The notes beneath the pieces were generated by a model, which searched no databases, had not been told where the DNA came from, and saw only the letters and a list, made by a program, of their open reading frames with translations. The position numbers were made by a program, and so were the translations under genes. From Lampropedia hyalina DSM 16112 (GTDB lineage: Bacteria; Pseudomonadota; Gammaproteobacteria; Burkholderiales; Burkholderiaceae_C), in contig NZ_FQUZ01000020.1 in the NCBI RefSeq assembly GCF_900129055.1, positions 1 to 62,220 on the forward strand: a stretch of 62,220 nucleotides of DNA, in the 5' to 3' direction. This document shows positions 1 through 9,158 of this stretch, piece by piece (position 1 is the first letter of the stretch; each line of letters starts with the position of its first letter).

Positions 1-2
1 AC

Positions 3-1193
<1,191 letters not shown>

Positions 1194-1349
1194 TTCTATA
1201 CTCCGAAAGAACCAATCCGTGCAATGTTTTAGGTCTGCACCGGGCTGCATGATCTTCCCGCACGGAACACAGGAAGGCACCCGATCGCAGACCGTGCCTC
1301 AGGGGGTGGAGGCACACACCTGCAAAAAATATTGCGTTGTTGCTTGTGC

Positions 1350-3458
1350 TTACTTGGCGCGTGCTGCCACGATGGCATCGGCGACGTTCTTCGGGGCTTC
1401 AGCGTAATGCTTGAATTCCATCGTGTAGCTGGCACGACCCTGCGACATGGAGCGCAACTGGGTGGCGTAACCAAACATCTCGGACAGGGGAACCTCGGCC
1501 TTGATGGCCTGACCACCACCGGCCAGACCTTCCATGCCCTGCACCAGACCGCGACGGGAAGAAAGGTCGCCCATGATGTTACCGGCGTAATCATCAGGAG
1601 TTTCCACTTCCACAGCCATCATCGGCTCCAGAATCACAGGGTTGGCCTTGCGGGCTGCTTCCTTGAAACCAAAGATGGCAGCCATCTTGAACGCCTGTTC
1701 GGACGAGTCCACATCGTGGTAGGAACCGAAAGTCAGACGAACCTTGACGTCCACCACTGGATAGCCTGCCAGCACGCCGGAAGTCAGTGCCTCTTCCACA
1801 CCCTTCTGCACAGCAGGGATGTATTCGCGGGGCACCACCCCACCCTTGATTTCATCAACGAACTCGAAGCCCTTGCCTGGCTCCTGTGGCTCCAGTGTGA
1901 ACACCACGTGACCGTATTGACCCTTACCACCGGACTGGCGCACGAACTTGCCGTCCACATCGGCCACGGTCTTGCGCACGGTTTCGCGGTAGGCCACCTG
2001 GGGCTTGCCCACATTGGCTTCCACATTGAATTCGCGCTTCATGCGATCCACGATGATTTCCAGGTGCAGCTCGCCCATACCGGCGATGATGGTCTGACCG
2101 GATTCTTCATCGGTGCGCACACGGAACGATGGATCTTCCGATGCCAGACGCGACAGTGCAATGCCCATCTTCTCCTGGTCGGCCTTGGTCTTGGGTTCCA
2201 CGGCCTGGGCAATCACAGGCTCCGGGAACACCATCTTTTCCAGCACGATCGGTGCGCCCACATCACACAGGGTTTCACCTGTGGTGACGTCTTTCAGGCC
2301 CACGCAGGCAGCGATGTCACCGGCGCGGATTTCCTCGATCTCGATACGCTCGTTCGCACGCATCTGCACGATACGGCCAATGCGCTCCTTCTTGCCCTTG
2401 GTGGCGTTGAATACGGTATCGCCCTTGGAGAGCACACCGGAGTACACGCGCACGAAGGTCAATTGACCCACAAATGGGTCGGTCATCAGCTTGAATGCCA
2501 ATGCAGAGAATTTTTCGCTGTCGTCCGCCTTGCGCGAGAGCTTCTTCTCTTCGTCATCGGGATCGCTGCCGGCCACATCGGGAATATCCACGGGCGACGG
2601 CAGGAAGTCCAGCACGGCATCCAGCATGCGCTGCACACCCTTGTTCTTGAACGCCGAACCGCACAGCATGGGCTGGATTTCGGTGGCGATGGTGCGCTGA
2701 CGCAGACCGGCGATGATTTCCTCTTCGCTGAGGGAACCCTCTTCCAGGTACTTGTTCATCAGGTCTTCGCTGGCTTCGGCAGCCGACTCGACCATCTTCT
2801 CGCGCCACTCTTCGGCCACATCCACCAGTTCAGCGGGGATATCCCTGTATTCGAACTTCATGCCCTGGCTGGCCTCATCCCAGATGATGGCCTTCATCTT
2901 GATGAGGTCCACCACGCCCTGGAAGTTGTCTTCTGCACCAATTGGAATGACGACTGGCACGGGGTGGGCATTGAGGCGAACCTTCATTTGCTCAACCACC
3001 TTGAAGAAGTTGGCACCGATACGATCCATCTTGTTCACAAAAGCCAGACGCGGCACCTTGTGCTTGTTGGCCTGACGCCACACGGTTTCGGACTGGGGCT
3101 GCACGCCACCCACCGCACAGTACACCATACAGGCACCATCGAGCACCCGCATGGAACGCTCCACTTCAATGGTGAAGTCCACGTGGCCGGGGGTATCGAT
3201 GATGTTGATGCGGTGCTCTGGACGCTTGAGATCCATCCCCTTCCAGAACGCTGTCACGGCAGACGACGTGATCGTGATACCGCGCTCCTGCTCCTGCTCC
3301 ATCCAGTCGGTCGTGGCCGCACCGTCATGCACTTCACCGAGCTTGTGGGTCACACCGGTGTAGAACAGGATACGCTCGGAGGTTGTGGTCTTGCCTGCAT
3401 CGATGTGGGCCGAGATACCAATGTTGCGATAGCGTTCAATGGGGGTTTTGCGTGCCAT
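1350..3458 (-). CDS. fusA: Elongation factor G
   Basis: EF-G is the translocation GTPase and also acts in ribosome recycling. It is 702 aa, the normal bacterial length. The G1 motif AHIDAGKTT is near residue 17, then DTPGHVDF and NKMD, followed by domains II-V ending in a typical C-terminus. The start at [12 protein letters not shown] is favoured over an ATG six codons upstream because ACTCC on the plus strand (GGAGT on the coding strand) lies 7 nt before it. It sits between rpsG and tuf in the str operon. The 85 bp gap to rpsG contains a stable hairpin. Confidence 0.98.
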   Translation of the reverse strand: MARKTPIERYRNIGISAHIDAGKTTTSERILFYTGVTHKLGEVHDGAATTDWMEQEQERGITITSSAVTAFWKGMDLKRPEHRINIIDTPGHVDFTIEVERSMRVLDGACMVYCAVGGVQPQSETVWRQANKHKVPRLAFVNKMDRIGANFFKVVEQMKVRLNAHPVPVVIPIGAEDNFQGVVDLIKMKAIIWDEASQGMKFEYRDIPAELVDVAEEWREKMVESAAEASEDLMNKYLEEGSLSEEEIIAGLRQRTIATEIQPMLCGSAFKNKGVQRMLDAVLDFLPSPVDIPDVAGSDPDDEEKKLSRKADDSEKFSALAFKLMTDPFVGQLTFVRVYSGVLSKGDTVFNATKGKKERIGRIVQMRANERIEIEEIRAGDIAACVGLKDVTTGETLCDVGAPIVLEKMVFPEPVIAQAVEPKTKADQEKMGIALSRLASEDPSFRVRTDEESGQTIIAGMGELHLEIIVDRMKREFNVEANVGKPQVAYRETVRKTVADVDGKFVRQSGGKGQYGHVVFTLEPQEPGKGFEFVDEIKGGVVPREYIPAVQKGVEEALTSGVLAGYPVVDVKVRLTFGSYHDVDSSEQAFKMAAIFGFKEAARKANPVILEPMMAVEVETPDDYAGNIMGDLSSRRGLVQGMEGLAGGGQAIKAEVPLSEMFGYATQLRSMSQGRASYTMEFKHYAEAPKNVADAIVAARAK

Positions 3459-3478
3459 AAATTTACTCCAATACAACC

Positions 3479-3517
3479 GAAAGCCCGCCCGCCAGGAATA
3501 GGACAGGTCGGGCTTTC
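3479..3517 (-). other. Hairpin between rpsG and fusA
   Basis: GAAAGCCCG at 3479-3487 pairs perfectly with CGGGCTTTC at 3509-3517. It lies in the leader between rpsG and fusA. No run of T follows on the coding strand, so it is more likely a processing or partial attenuation site than a full terminator. Confidence 0.35.
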
Positions 3518-3543
3518 AGCCTCGTCAAAATCAACTCAAAAGA

Positions 3544-4017
3544 TCAGAAACGGAAGTGGCTGAATGCCTTGTTGGCTTCGGCCATGCGGTGCACTTCGTC
3601 ACGCTTGCGCATGGCACCACCACGGCCTTCCGTGGCCTCGATCAGCTCGCCGGCCAGACGCTGAGCCATGGACTTCTCGCCACGCTTGCGGGCAGCCTCC
3701 TTGATCCAGCGCATCGACAGGGCCAGACGGCGCACGGGACGCACTTCCACGGGAACCTGGTAGTTCGCACCACCGACCCGGCGGGACTTCACTTCCACGA
3801 TGGGCTTGACATTGTTGATGGCGGTATTGAAGACTTCCAGCGGATCCTTGTCCTTCTGCTTCTCTCCAATGATGTCCAGGGCACCGTAGATGATGCGCTC
3901 TGCAACCGCCTTCTTGCCGCCTTCCATGATCACGTTCATGAATTTGGACAGCTCTACATTACCGAACTTGGGATCCGGCAGAATTTCACGTTTGGGAACT
4001 TCGCGACGACGTGGCAT
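3544..4017 (-). CDS. rpsG: 30S ribosomal protein S7
   Basis: S7 binds the 3' major domain of 16S rRNA and starts assembly of the head of the small subunit. The protein is 157 aa with the typical start [19 protein letters not shown] and the conserved end [21 protein letters not shown] lies just upstream of the ATG. It follows rpsL by 181 bp and precedes fusA in the canonical str order. In enteric bacteria S7 represses its own operon by binding the rpsL-rpsG spacer. The 181 bp spacer here could serve that role, but no structure was worked out. Confidence 0.98.
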   Translation of the reverse strand: MPRRREVPKREILPDPKFGNVELSKFMNVIMEGGKKAVAERIIYGALDIIGEKQKDKDPLEVFNTAINNVKPIVEVKSRRVGGANYQVPVEVRPVRRLALSMRWIKEAARKRGEKSMAQRLAGELIEATEGRGGAMRKRDEVHRMAEANKAFSHFRF

Positions 4018-4198
4018 TTTTCACCTCAAAAATTTGCTTCAGTTGGCATTTCTGCCATGCAGATCATCCGAACCTGCACTTACTCGACCATTGGCTCAGG
4101 CCAATCTGGCCACTACGCCCACTTCACTTGCCCAGCGAAGCAGACACCGTAAAACAAAACCATGACAAAAAGAAAACAGCGATTCAAAAAAGCCGCTA

Positions 4199-4576
4199 TC
4201 AGGCTTTCTTCGGACGCTTGGCACCGTACTTGGAGCGCGATTGCTTGCGATCCTTGACACCCTGCAAGTCCAGCGAACCACGCACGATGTGGTAGCGCAC
4301 ACCTGGCAAGTCCTTGACACGACCGCCGCGCACCAGCACCACGCTGTGCTCTTGCAGGTTGTGGCCTTCACCGCCGATGTAGGAAATGACCTCGAAACCG
4401 TTGGTCAGGCGCACCTTGGCAACCTTACGCAAAGCGGAGTTTGGCTTCTTGGGAGTGGTGGTGTAAACGCGGGTGCAAACGCCCCGACGTTGTGGGCACT
4501 CTTCCATCGCCGGGCTTTTGGACTTGACAGTCTCAACCGCACGCCCCTGGCGAACCAATTGATTGATTGTTGGCAT
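4199..4576 (-). CDS. rpsL: 30S ribosomal protein S12
   Basis: S12 is part of the decoding centre of the 30S subunit. It is 125 aa and begins [12 protein letters not shown]. The streptomycin-determining regions read [12 protein letters not shown] and [13 protein letters not shown], so both key lysines (Lys42/43 and Lys88 by family numbering) are wild type. On sequence this predicts no rpsL-mediated streptomycin resistance. It is the first gene of the str operon. GAGGAACG upstream can serve as ribosome binding site. Confidence 0.98.
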   Translation of the reverse strand: MPTINQLVRQGRAVETVKSKSPAMEECPQRRGVCTRVYTTTPKKPNSALRKVAKVRLTNGFEVISYIGGEGHNLQEHSVVLVRGGRVKDLPGVRYHIVRGSLDLQGVKDRKQSRSKYGAKRPKKA

Positions 4577-4724
4577 GTATTGACGTTCCTCAACGTGAAA
4601 TTAAACGTGATTCTTTCCGGCCAGAAGGCCGAAAAGCCCTTAATTATGCCATGCCAGACACACGACAACAAGCCCCATTCCAGGCATGCAATGCCATATC
4701 GGTTTCAGACGTTCCAACATTTGG

Positions 4725-4753
4725 CTTTCGGTATGAAAAAATTCGACTATAAT
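4725..4753 (+). promoter_or_regulatory. Probable sigma-70 promoter of tRNA-Ser
   Basis: A perfect -10 hexamer TATAAT lies at 4748-4753. The -35 region at 4725-4731 (CTTTCGG) is weak at 16-17 bp spacing. The -10 ends 45 bp before the mature tRNA 5' end, a normal distance for a tRNA leader. Confidence 0.6.
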
Positions 4754-4798
4754 TTTTCGATTGTGCTGCATCTAATCTGACCGCAGTTCAAAACCACA

Positions 4799-4888
4799 GG
4801 AGAAGTGGCAGAGTGGTCGAATGTACCTGACTCGAAATCAGGCGTACGCGCAAGCGTACCGAGGGTTCGAATCCCTCCTTCTCCGCCA
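4799..4888 (+). tRNA. tRNA-Ser (anticodon CGA)
   Basis: The acceptor stem GGAGAAG (4799-4805) pairs with CTTCTCC (4878-4884), followed by G and an encoded CCA. The anticodon stem is CCTGA/TCAGG with loop CTCGAAA, so the anticodon is CGA at 4833-4835 and reads UCG codons. A long variable arm (GTACGC/GCGTAC) marks it as a class II serine tRNA. The T loop GGTTCGAATCC is intact. The 3' end appears to have been used as an integration site (see the integrase remnant just downstream). Confidence 0.97.
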
Positions 4889-4932
4889 ACATTGCTTCCA
4901 CGGCCTTCCAAGCAAGTCCGTGGAAGAAACAG

Positions 4933-4968
4933 AAAGCCCCGCCCTTCACAGGGAGCGGGGCTTTTTTT
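4933..4968 (+). terminator. Rho-independent terminator of tRNA-Ser
   Basis: AAAGCCCCGC (4933-4942) pairs with GCGGGGCTTT (4955-4964) and runs into a T tract to 4968. It lies 45 bp after the tRNA 3' end. Confidence 0.9.
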
Positions 4969-5036
4969 CGTCCGTGTTCGTCCAGCGGCTTCCAGTACAA
5001 GCCACGGATTGCAGGGGGTATATTTGGGGGTATCGC

Positions 5037-5069
5037 ATGGCACTGACGAACACCGAGGCGCAAAAGGCA
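5037..5069 (+). pseudogene. 5' remnant of a tRNA-targeting (P4-type) integrase gene
   Basis: The sequence opens with two GGGGGTAT-type repeats (5015-5033) and an ATG reading MALTNTEAQKA. That resembles the typical leader and N-terminus (MALTD...) of P4-family tyrosine recombinases, which integrate at tRNA 3' ends. It starts about 150 bp after the tRNA-Ser, the usual spacing. After roughly 8-11 codons it passes into IS3 transposase sequence and stops. Only the first codons survive. The call rests on a short match and on position. Confidence 0.5.
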
Positions 5070-5238
5070 ATTGTGGAGACAATGCCGTGATGGAGCGTTT
5101 TTTTCCTGAACCTGAAGATGGAACGTGTCTGGCAACGTAGCTACGCCAATCCAGGGAGGCCATCTGCGGCATCACCCAGTACCTCGTTGGCTTATCTACA
5201 ACACCCAGCAACTGCATTCGACGCTGGGCTACCGATAA
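5056..5238 (+). pseudogene. IS3-family transposase OrfB C-terminal remnant, frameshifted
   Basis: Translated pieces read KGNCGDNAVMERFF, then LNLKMERVWQRSYANPGEA, then ITQYLVG, then YNTQQLHSTLGYR and a stop. These are the C-terminal blocks of IS3-family OrfB, including the last catalytic Glu of the DDE triad in the NAVMERFF block. At least two frameshifts separate them, one after the ERFF block and one in the GFYN region. No intact transposase or IS end was found. A second, inverted scrap of the same region lies at 6984-7031. Confidence 0.75.
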
Positions 5239-5244
5239 ATTTGT

Positions 5245-5646
5245 TTAGAGTGCAGCAATACCTGCTTTGGCAATTTGCGCATCTTCGTTGGACTTCACGC
5301 CGCTTACGCCAACAGCACCAATGGTCTGACCATCTTTGACGATTGGTACGCCACCTTCCAGCAGACCATCGATTTCTGGCGCAGAAAGGAATGCTGTGCG
5401 ACCGCCGTTGATCATGTCTTCATAGCCTTTTGTTTCACGACGGCCCAAGGCGGCAGATTTTGCTTTCGCAGGTGCAATGTAGGCAGAAACTTGCGCTGCA
5501 CCATCCAGTCTTTGCAGCCACAGCAGGTGGCCGCCTGCATCGGTGATGGCGATGGTGACAGGCCAGTTGTTGCTGGTTGCTTCGGCTTCCGCTGCGGCAG
5601 CAATACGCTTGATGTCCGCGAGTTCAAGTTCTACGATGTTCTTCAT
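5245..5646 (-). CDS. GlcG/HbpS family heme-binding protein
   Basis: A 133 aa protein of the GlcG/HbpS (DUF336) family. Typical features are the opening helix (ELELADIKRIAAAAEAEA), AITDAGGHLLWLQRLDGA, and the C-terminal GGVPIVKDGQTIGAVGVSG strand-turn. Family members bind heme or accompany glycolate and other oxidation genes. The specific role here is unknown because no pathway gene is adjacent. CAGGAG lies about 10 nt before the ATG. There is no signal peptide. The gene is boxed in by IS3 debris on one side and the tnpB element on the other, so it may have arrived or been stranded with them. Confidence 0.85.
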   Translation of the reverse strand: MKNIVELELADIKRIAAAAEAEATSNNWPVTIAITDAGGHLLWLQRLDGAAQVSAYIAPAKAKSAALGRRETKGYEDMINGGRTAFLSAPEIDGLLEGGVPIVKDGQTIGAVGVSGVKSNEDAQIAKAGIAAL

Positions 5647-5875
5647 CAGTCATACTCCTGAAAAATCAATGAAATAGGGTAAACGAGAGTTGAGGCTACA
5701 GTATAGAAAAGATTTCTTTTTATTTTTTTATCAGGGTGCGCGGAAAACCCCGTCGTTCACAGCCTGCCCCGTACTGGATATGGGGGCGGGGATGCAGAGC
5801 GCGCAACCCGAAGGGTTCCATTTTGGTTCATGGATAACACATTGAAAATATATCTTCTCTGTTAAAGTCAGCACC

Positions 5876-6937
5876 ATGGCCACCGTTGTCAAAACCCTGA
5901 AACTCCGCGTGAAGGACAAGCACGCGTCGCTGCTGTTGCAGATGGCACGGCAGGTCAGTTTCGTGTGGAATTTCATTAATGCACTTTCCAGTCGTTCTAT
6001 TCGGGAGCGCGGAAAATGGCTGTCCGCATACGATATTCATCCGTACACCAAGGGAGCCGCCAAGGAGCTGGGTTTGCACAGCCAGACGCTGCAATGTGTG
6101 GCGCAGGAGTACGTCACGCGCCGTCGTCAATGCAAACGCGCCCGCCTGAACTGGCGTAAATCCATCGGCAGCCAGCGCAGCCTGGGCTGGATACCCATCA
6201 ACACCGGCGCGGCCAGTTGGAAGAATGGGCAGGTCTATCACAACGGCCACTACTTCAGCGTGTGGGATTCCTACGGTCTGGGCCAGTACAAATTCAAAAC
6301 CGCCAGCTTCAACGAAGATGCACGCGGTCGCTGGTATTTCAACGTGGCCGTGGAGGTTGAAACCAAACCCACAGAAGCCACGGCATCCGTAGGAATCGAC
6401 CTTGGGCTGAAAGACTGCGCCACCACCAGCACGGGCCAGAAGCTGCATGGCCGCTGGTATCGGGAACTGGAGCCGCAGCTTGCAGTGGCGCAACGTGCAC
6501 GCAAAAAGCAGCGCGTCAAGGCCATTCATGCCAAGATAGCGAACCGCAGAAAAGACGAAATTCACAAGTTCACAACGAACCTTGTGAAAAACAACGCCGC
6601 CATCTTCGTGGGCGACGTGGCTAGCGCGAAGCTGGTCAAAACCAGGATGGCCAAGTCCACGCTGGACGCGGGCTGGTCATCGTTGAAAACCGCTTTGGAA
6701 TACAAGTGCCATCAGGCCGGAGTGGTTTTTGAGGAAGTGAACGAAGCGTATTCAACCCAGACCTGTTCGGCTTGTGGCTCGTTGCCGCAGTCGAGGCCGA
6801 AAGGTATCGCAGATCTTGGAATAAGGGAATGGAAGTGCAGCGAATGCGGGGCGGTACACGAGCGCGACGTGAATGCTGCACGCAACATTCTCGCGGCAGG
6901 GCATTGCCGTCTCGCAGGAGGAATCTCCTGCCTTTAG
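5876..6937 (+). CDS. tnpB: TnpB-like RNA-guided nuclease family protein (IS605 OrfB)
   Basis: A 353 aa TnpB with N-terminal OrfB helices, a RuvC-like core and a C-terminal zinc ribbon. RuvC-I is GIDLGLKD (Asp175) and RuvC-III is HERDVNAARN (Asp331). The zinc cysteines are CSAC (297, 300) and CSEC (321, 324). At RuvC-II the usual Glu is Gly246 in IFVGDV. Acidic residues at 286, 287 and 290 (FEEVNEAYSTQ) could replace it. TnpB proteins cut DNA using a guide RNA derived from the element's right end. It differs from the copy at 31720-32781 at 15 of 353 residues by eye. Catalytic activity is unproven. Confidence 0.9.
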   Translation: MATVVKTLKLRVKDKHASLLLQMARQVSFVWNFINALSSRSIRERGKWLSAYDIHPYTKGAAKELGLHSQTLQCVAQEYVTRRRQCKRARLNWRKSIGSQRSLGWIPINTGAASWKNGQVYHNGHYFSVWDSYGLGQYKFKTASFNEDARGRWYFNVAVEVETKPTEATASVGIDLGLKDCATTSTGQKLHGRWYRELEPQLAVAQRARKKQRVKAIHAKIANRRKDEIHKFTTNLVKNNAAIFVGDVASAKLVKTRMAKSTLDAGWSSLKTALEYKCHQAGVVFEEVNEAYSTQTCSACGSLPQSRPKGIADLGIREWKCSECGAVHERDVNAARNILAAGHCRLAGGISCL

Positions 6938-6954
6938 GCAGGGGAGGATGTCAA
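6914..6954 (+). ncRNA. Right-end hairpins, possible 3' part of the TnpB guide RNA
   Basis: GCAGGAG (6914-6920) pairs with CTCCTGC (6925-6931). The latter can alternatively pair onward with GGCAGGGGAG (6937-6946) across TTTA. These mutually exclusive stems overlap the tnpB stop and end at the element boundary. In TnpB systems the guide RNA scaffold covers the 3' end of tnpB and the right end, with the guide lying just outside. The element boundary is clear. The existence of the RNA is inferred. Confidence 0.35.
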
Positions 6955-6983
6955 TGCTGCAATCTGTCATAGCCAAGTTTTAA

Positions 6984-7031
6984 TCAGACACGTTCCATCA
7001 CGGCATTGTCCCCACAATTGCCTTTTGGGCC
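6984..7031 (-). pseudogene. Inverted IS3-family OrfB fragment
   Basis: Read on the minus strand it gives GPKGNCGDNAVMERV and a stop, the same C-terminal block as at 5061-5097. The two nucleotide stretches (6991-7027 reversed versus 5061-5097) match at 35 of 37 positions and lie in opposite orientation. They bracket the GlcG-like gene and the tnpB element. The rest of 7032-7183 shows nothing recognisable. Confidence 0.65.
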
Positions 7032-7183
7032 CATGCTGGCGATCAGGCCGTTGCGCGCCAGTAAGTCGTGGTGAGCCTGGCTGGCATACGGGCCAGGAAA
7101 TACTCACGTTGATTTGACTACCGCTTTGAAGGCAGGCGCAAAAAATATTGCCATGGTGTCCATCCTGATGCACACCACACAAA

Positions 7184-7435
7184 CTATGCACTCGTGCCGG
7201 ATGCCGCCTGCCACTCGGCGGGTGTGAGGGTTTTCATGGAAAGGGCGTGGACTTCGTCGGTGTGCATGCGCTGGCCCAGCGTGGCATAGACCTTCTGGTG
7301 TCGCTGGATGGGGCGCAGGCCCTCAAATTCCGGCGAGACGATGGTGGCGAACCAGTGGCGGCCGTCGCCTTCGAGGGCGATGTGGGTGCATTGCAGGCCG
7401 TGGGCGATCAGGGTTTCGAGTTCATTCGCGGTCAT
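7184..7435 (-). CDS. BolA/IbaG family protein
   Basis: An 83 aa protein of the BolA superfamily, of the short IbaG (YrbA) type. It keeps the core FEGLRPIQRHQKVYATLG and HALSMKTLTPAEW. BolA proteins pair with monothiol glutaredoxins and iron-sulfur clusters; a CGFS glutaredoxin is encoded at 40288-40605. It starts 6 bp after the ABC permease stop, so it is probably the last gene of the yffB-ATPase-permease-bolA operon. Directly downstream the sequence turns into IS debris where related genomes usually have murA. Confidence 0.92.
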   Translation of the reverse strand: MTANELETLIAHGLQCTHIALEGDGRHWFATIVSPEFEGLRPIQRHQKVYATLGQRMHTDEVHALSMKTLTPAEWQAASGTSA

Positions 7436-7441
7436 GTTTTT

Positions 7442-8197
7442 TTATCCTCTTATTTTGTAGCCCTGCCGCAGCAGGCGCAAGGCCAGCGCGCTGGTCAGTG
7501 CCCAAGCGGTGGCGCAGATGCCCATGCTGACCCAGGGTGAAACGTCGCTCTGGCCAAAGAAGCCATAGCGAAAACCATCAATCAGGTAGAAGAATGGATT
7601 GAGGTGGCTCACGGTCTGCCACACCGTAGGCAGGGAGTGAATGGAGTAGAACACGCCCGACAGGAAGGTCATGGGCATGATGAGAAAGTTCTGGAAGGCC
7701 GCCAACTGGTCGAACTTGTCGGCCCACAGTCCGGCAATCAGCCCCAGTGTGCCCAGCAGCCCAGCCCCGGTGACGGCAAAGAACAGCACCCACAGCGGCT
7801 GGGCCAGCGGTGCGGGAGCCAGCAGCAGCGTCATCAGCCACACTCCTGCCCCCACGACCAGTCCGCGCACGATGGAGGAGCCGACGTAGGCGACGAACCA
7901 GTCGCGGTGCGACAGCGGCGTGAGCAGCAGAAAGATCAGGTTGCCGGTGATCTTGCTCTGGATCAGGCTGGAGGAGCTGTTGGCGAAGGCGTTCTGCAAC
8001 ACGCTCATCATCACCAGCCCCGGCACCAGAAAGTGGGTGTAGCCCACGTTGTCGTACACCTGCACATGGTCTTGCAGCACATGACCGAAGATCAGCAGGT
8101 ACAGCAGGGCCGTGAGCACCGGCGCGGCCACGGTCTGGAAGCCCACGCGCCAGAAGCGGCGCACTTCCTTGATGAACAGCATCTGCCAGCCCGCCAT
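7442..8197 (-). CDS. ABC-2 type transporter permease
   Basis: A 251 aa inner-membrane permease of the ABC-2 type (YadH/NodJ-like) with about six hydrophobic segments. The family signature region is SGVFYSIHSLP...LNPFFYLIDGFRYGFFG. Its start overlaps the ATPase stop (TGATG), which indicates translational coupling and a shared complex. This family exports polysaccharides, lipids or drugs. The substrate cannot be read from the sequence. Confidence 0.93.
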   Translation of the reverse strand: MAGWQMLFIKEVRRFWRVGFQTVAAPVLTALLYLLIFGHVLQDHVQVYDNVGYTHFLVPGLVMMSVLQNAFANSSSSLIQSKITGNLIFLLLTPLSHRDWFVAYVGSSIVRGLVVGAGVWLMTLLLAPAPLAQPLWVLFFAVTGAGLLGTLGLIAGLWADKFDQLAAFQNFLIMPMTFLSGVFYSIHSLPTVWQTVSHLNPFFYLIDGFRYGFFGQSDVSPWVSMGICATAWALTSALALRLLRQGYKIRG

Positions 8198-9156
8198 CAG
8201 CGCACTCCCCCGGCGACAGCGGCATCGTTCGCGCCTGCCTCACCCATGATTTTCACGAATACGTCTTCCAGATCGGCGCGGCGAATCTCCAGATCGTCGA
8301 TGCGAATGCCCGCCTCGCGCAACGCGGCCAGATGCGCTTCCACCTCGGCGACACTTTGTGCGGGCAGTTGCACGATGCGTCCGGTCACGCGCGCGAATCC
8401 CGCCAGTGCGGATGGCAATGCCTGATCGGTCTTGAACTGCACCACGGTGTGCGAGGCCGCACTGAGCAGGTTGCTGGTCTGGTCCAGTGCCACGATGCGC
8501 CCCTGCCGCAGCATGGCAATGCGGTGGCACAGGGCTTCGGCTTCTTCCAGATAGTGGGTGGTCAGCAGCACGGTACTGCCTTCGCGGTTCAGGCGGTCGA
8601 TGAAGTGCCACAGGGTCTGGCGCAGTTCCACGTCCACGCCTGCCGTGGGTTCGTCCAGCACGATGATGGGTGGGCGATGCACCAGAGCCTGTGCCACCAG
8701 TACACGCCGCTTCATGCCGCCGGACAACTCGCGCATGTTCGCTTCGGCCTTGTCGGACAGCCCCAGATGGTGCAGCAGTTCATCGATCCAGTCGTCGTTG
8801 TGGCGGATGCCAAAGTAGCCGGACTGGAAGCGCAGTGTCTCACGCACGCTGAAGAATGGATCGAACACCAGTTCCTGCGGCACGATGCCCAGCCGCTTGC
8901 GGGCCTGGGCAAAATCCTGCTGCACGTCGAATCCTTGCACCAGCACCCGGCCCGAAGTGGCTCTGGACAGGCCCGCCAGAATGGCGATCAGCGAGGTCTT
9001 GCCCGCGCCATTGGGGCCAAGCAGGCCGAGGAATTCACCGGGGCGGATGTCGAGGCTGACGGCATCCAGTGCCTTGAAACGCCCCCGATGGGGCGTGGCG
9101 TATTCCTTGCTGACGGCCTGAAACGAGACGGCAGGCGCGTGAATGGAAGTGGGCAT
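8197..9156 (-). CDS. ABC transporter ATP-binding protein
   Basis: A 319 aa ATPase partner of the adjacent permease. The Walker A is GPNGAGKTS, the signature is LSGGMKRRV, the Walker B is IIVLDEPTAGVD and the switch His is in LLTTHYLEEAE. About 90 C-terminal residues follow the nucleotide-binding domain, as in NodI/YadG-type exporters. The start at MPTSIHAPAVSFQAV is chosen because the upstream extension overlaps yffB in a poor coding frame. It begins 2 bp before the yffB stop codon, so the genes are one transcript. Confidence 0.93.
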   Translation of the reverse strand: MPTSIHAPAVSFQAVSKEYATPHRGRFKALDAVSLDIRPGEFLGLLGPNGAGKTSLIAILAGLSRATSGRVLVQGFDVQQDFAQARKRLGIVPQELVFDPFFSVRETLRFQSGYFGIRHNDDWIDELLHHLGLSDKAEANMRELSGGMKRRVLVAQALVHRPPIIVLDEPTAGVDVELRQTLWHFIDRLNREGSTVLLTTHYLEEAEALCHRIAMLRQGRIVALDQTSNLLSAASHTVVQFKTDQALPSALAGFARVTGRIVQLPAQSVAEVEAHLAALREAGIRIDDLEIRRADLEDVFVKIMGEAGANDAAVAGGVR

Positions 9157-9158
9157 GT

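Larger units (their letters stand above)
5788..6954 (+). mobile_element. IS200/IS605-family element, tnpB-only (IS1341-like), copy 1
   Basis: The boundaries come from comparing this copy with the one at 31703-32868. Shared sequence begins at GGGATGCAGAG (about 5788) and ends at GGATGTCAA (6954). The left end carries a small hairpin AACCC-GAA-GGGTT (5805-5817). The right end carries two overlapping hairpins at 6914-6946. No target duplication and no TnpA (Y1) gene are seen, as expected for the IS1341 type, which would need TnpA in trans. The left boundary is uncertain by a few bases. Confidence 0.8.

Noticed and set aside
3479-3517. Hairpin between rpsG and fusA as a terminator
   Set aside because: There is no T run on the coding strand, and fusA must be expressed with rpsG. 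It is listed only as a hairpin.
1332-3563. A 743-codon open frame opposite fusA
   Set aside because: It is rich in His/Leu/Gln as antisense frames are, and covers a certain EF-G gene.
4873-4888. Search for a second tRNA-Ser 3' end (attR) in this window
   Set aside because: No second copy of CCTCCTTCTCCGCCA was seen on either strand.
4821-5090. An open frame running through tRNA-Ser into the integrase remnant
   Set aside because: It reads through the tRNA and its terminator. Only the last 18 codons contain the integrase-like start.
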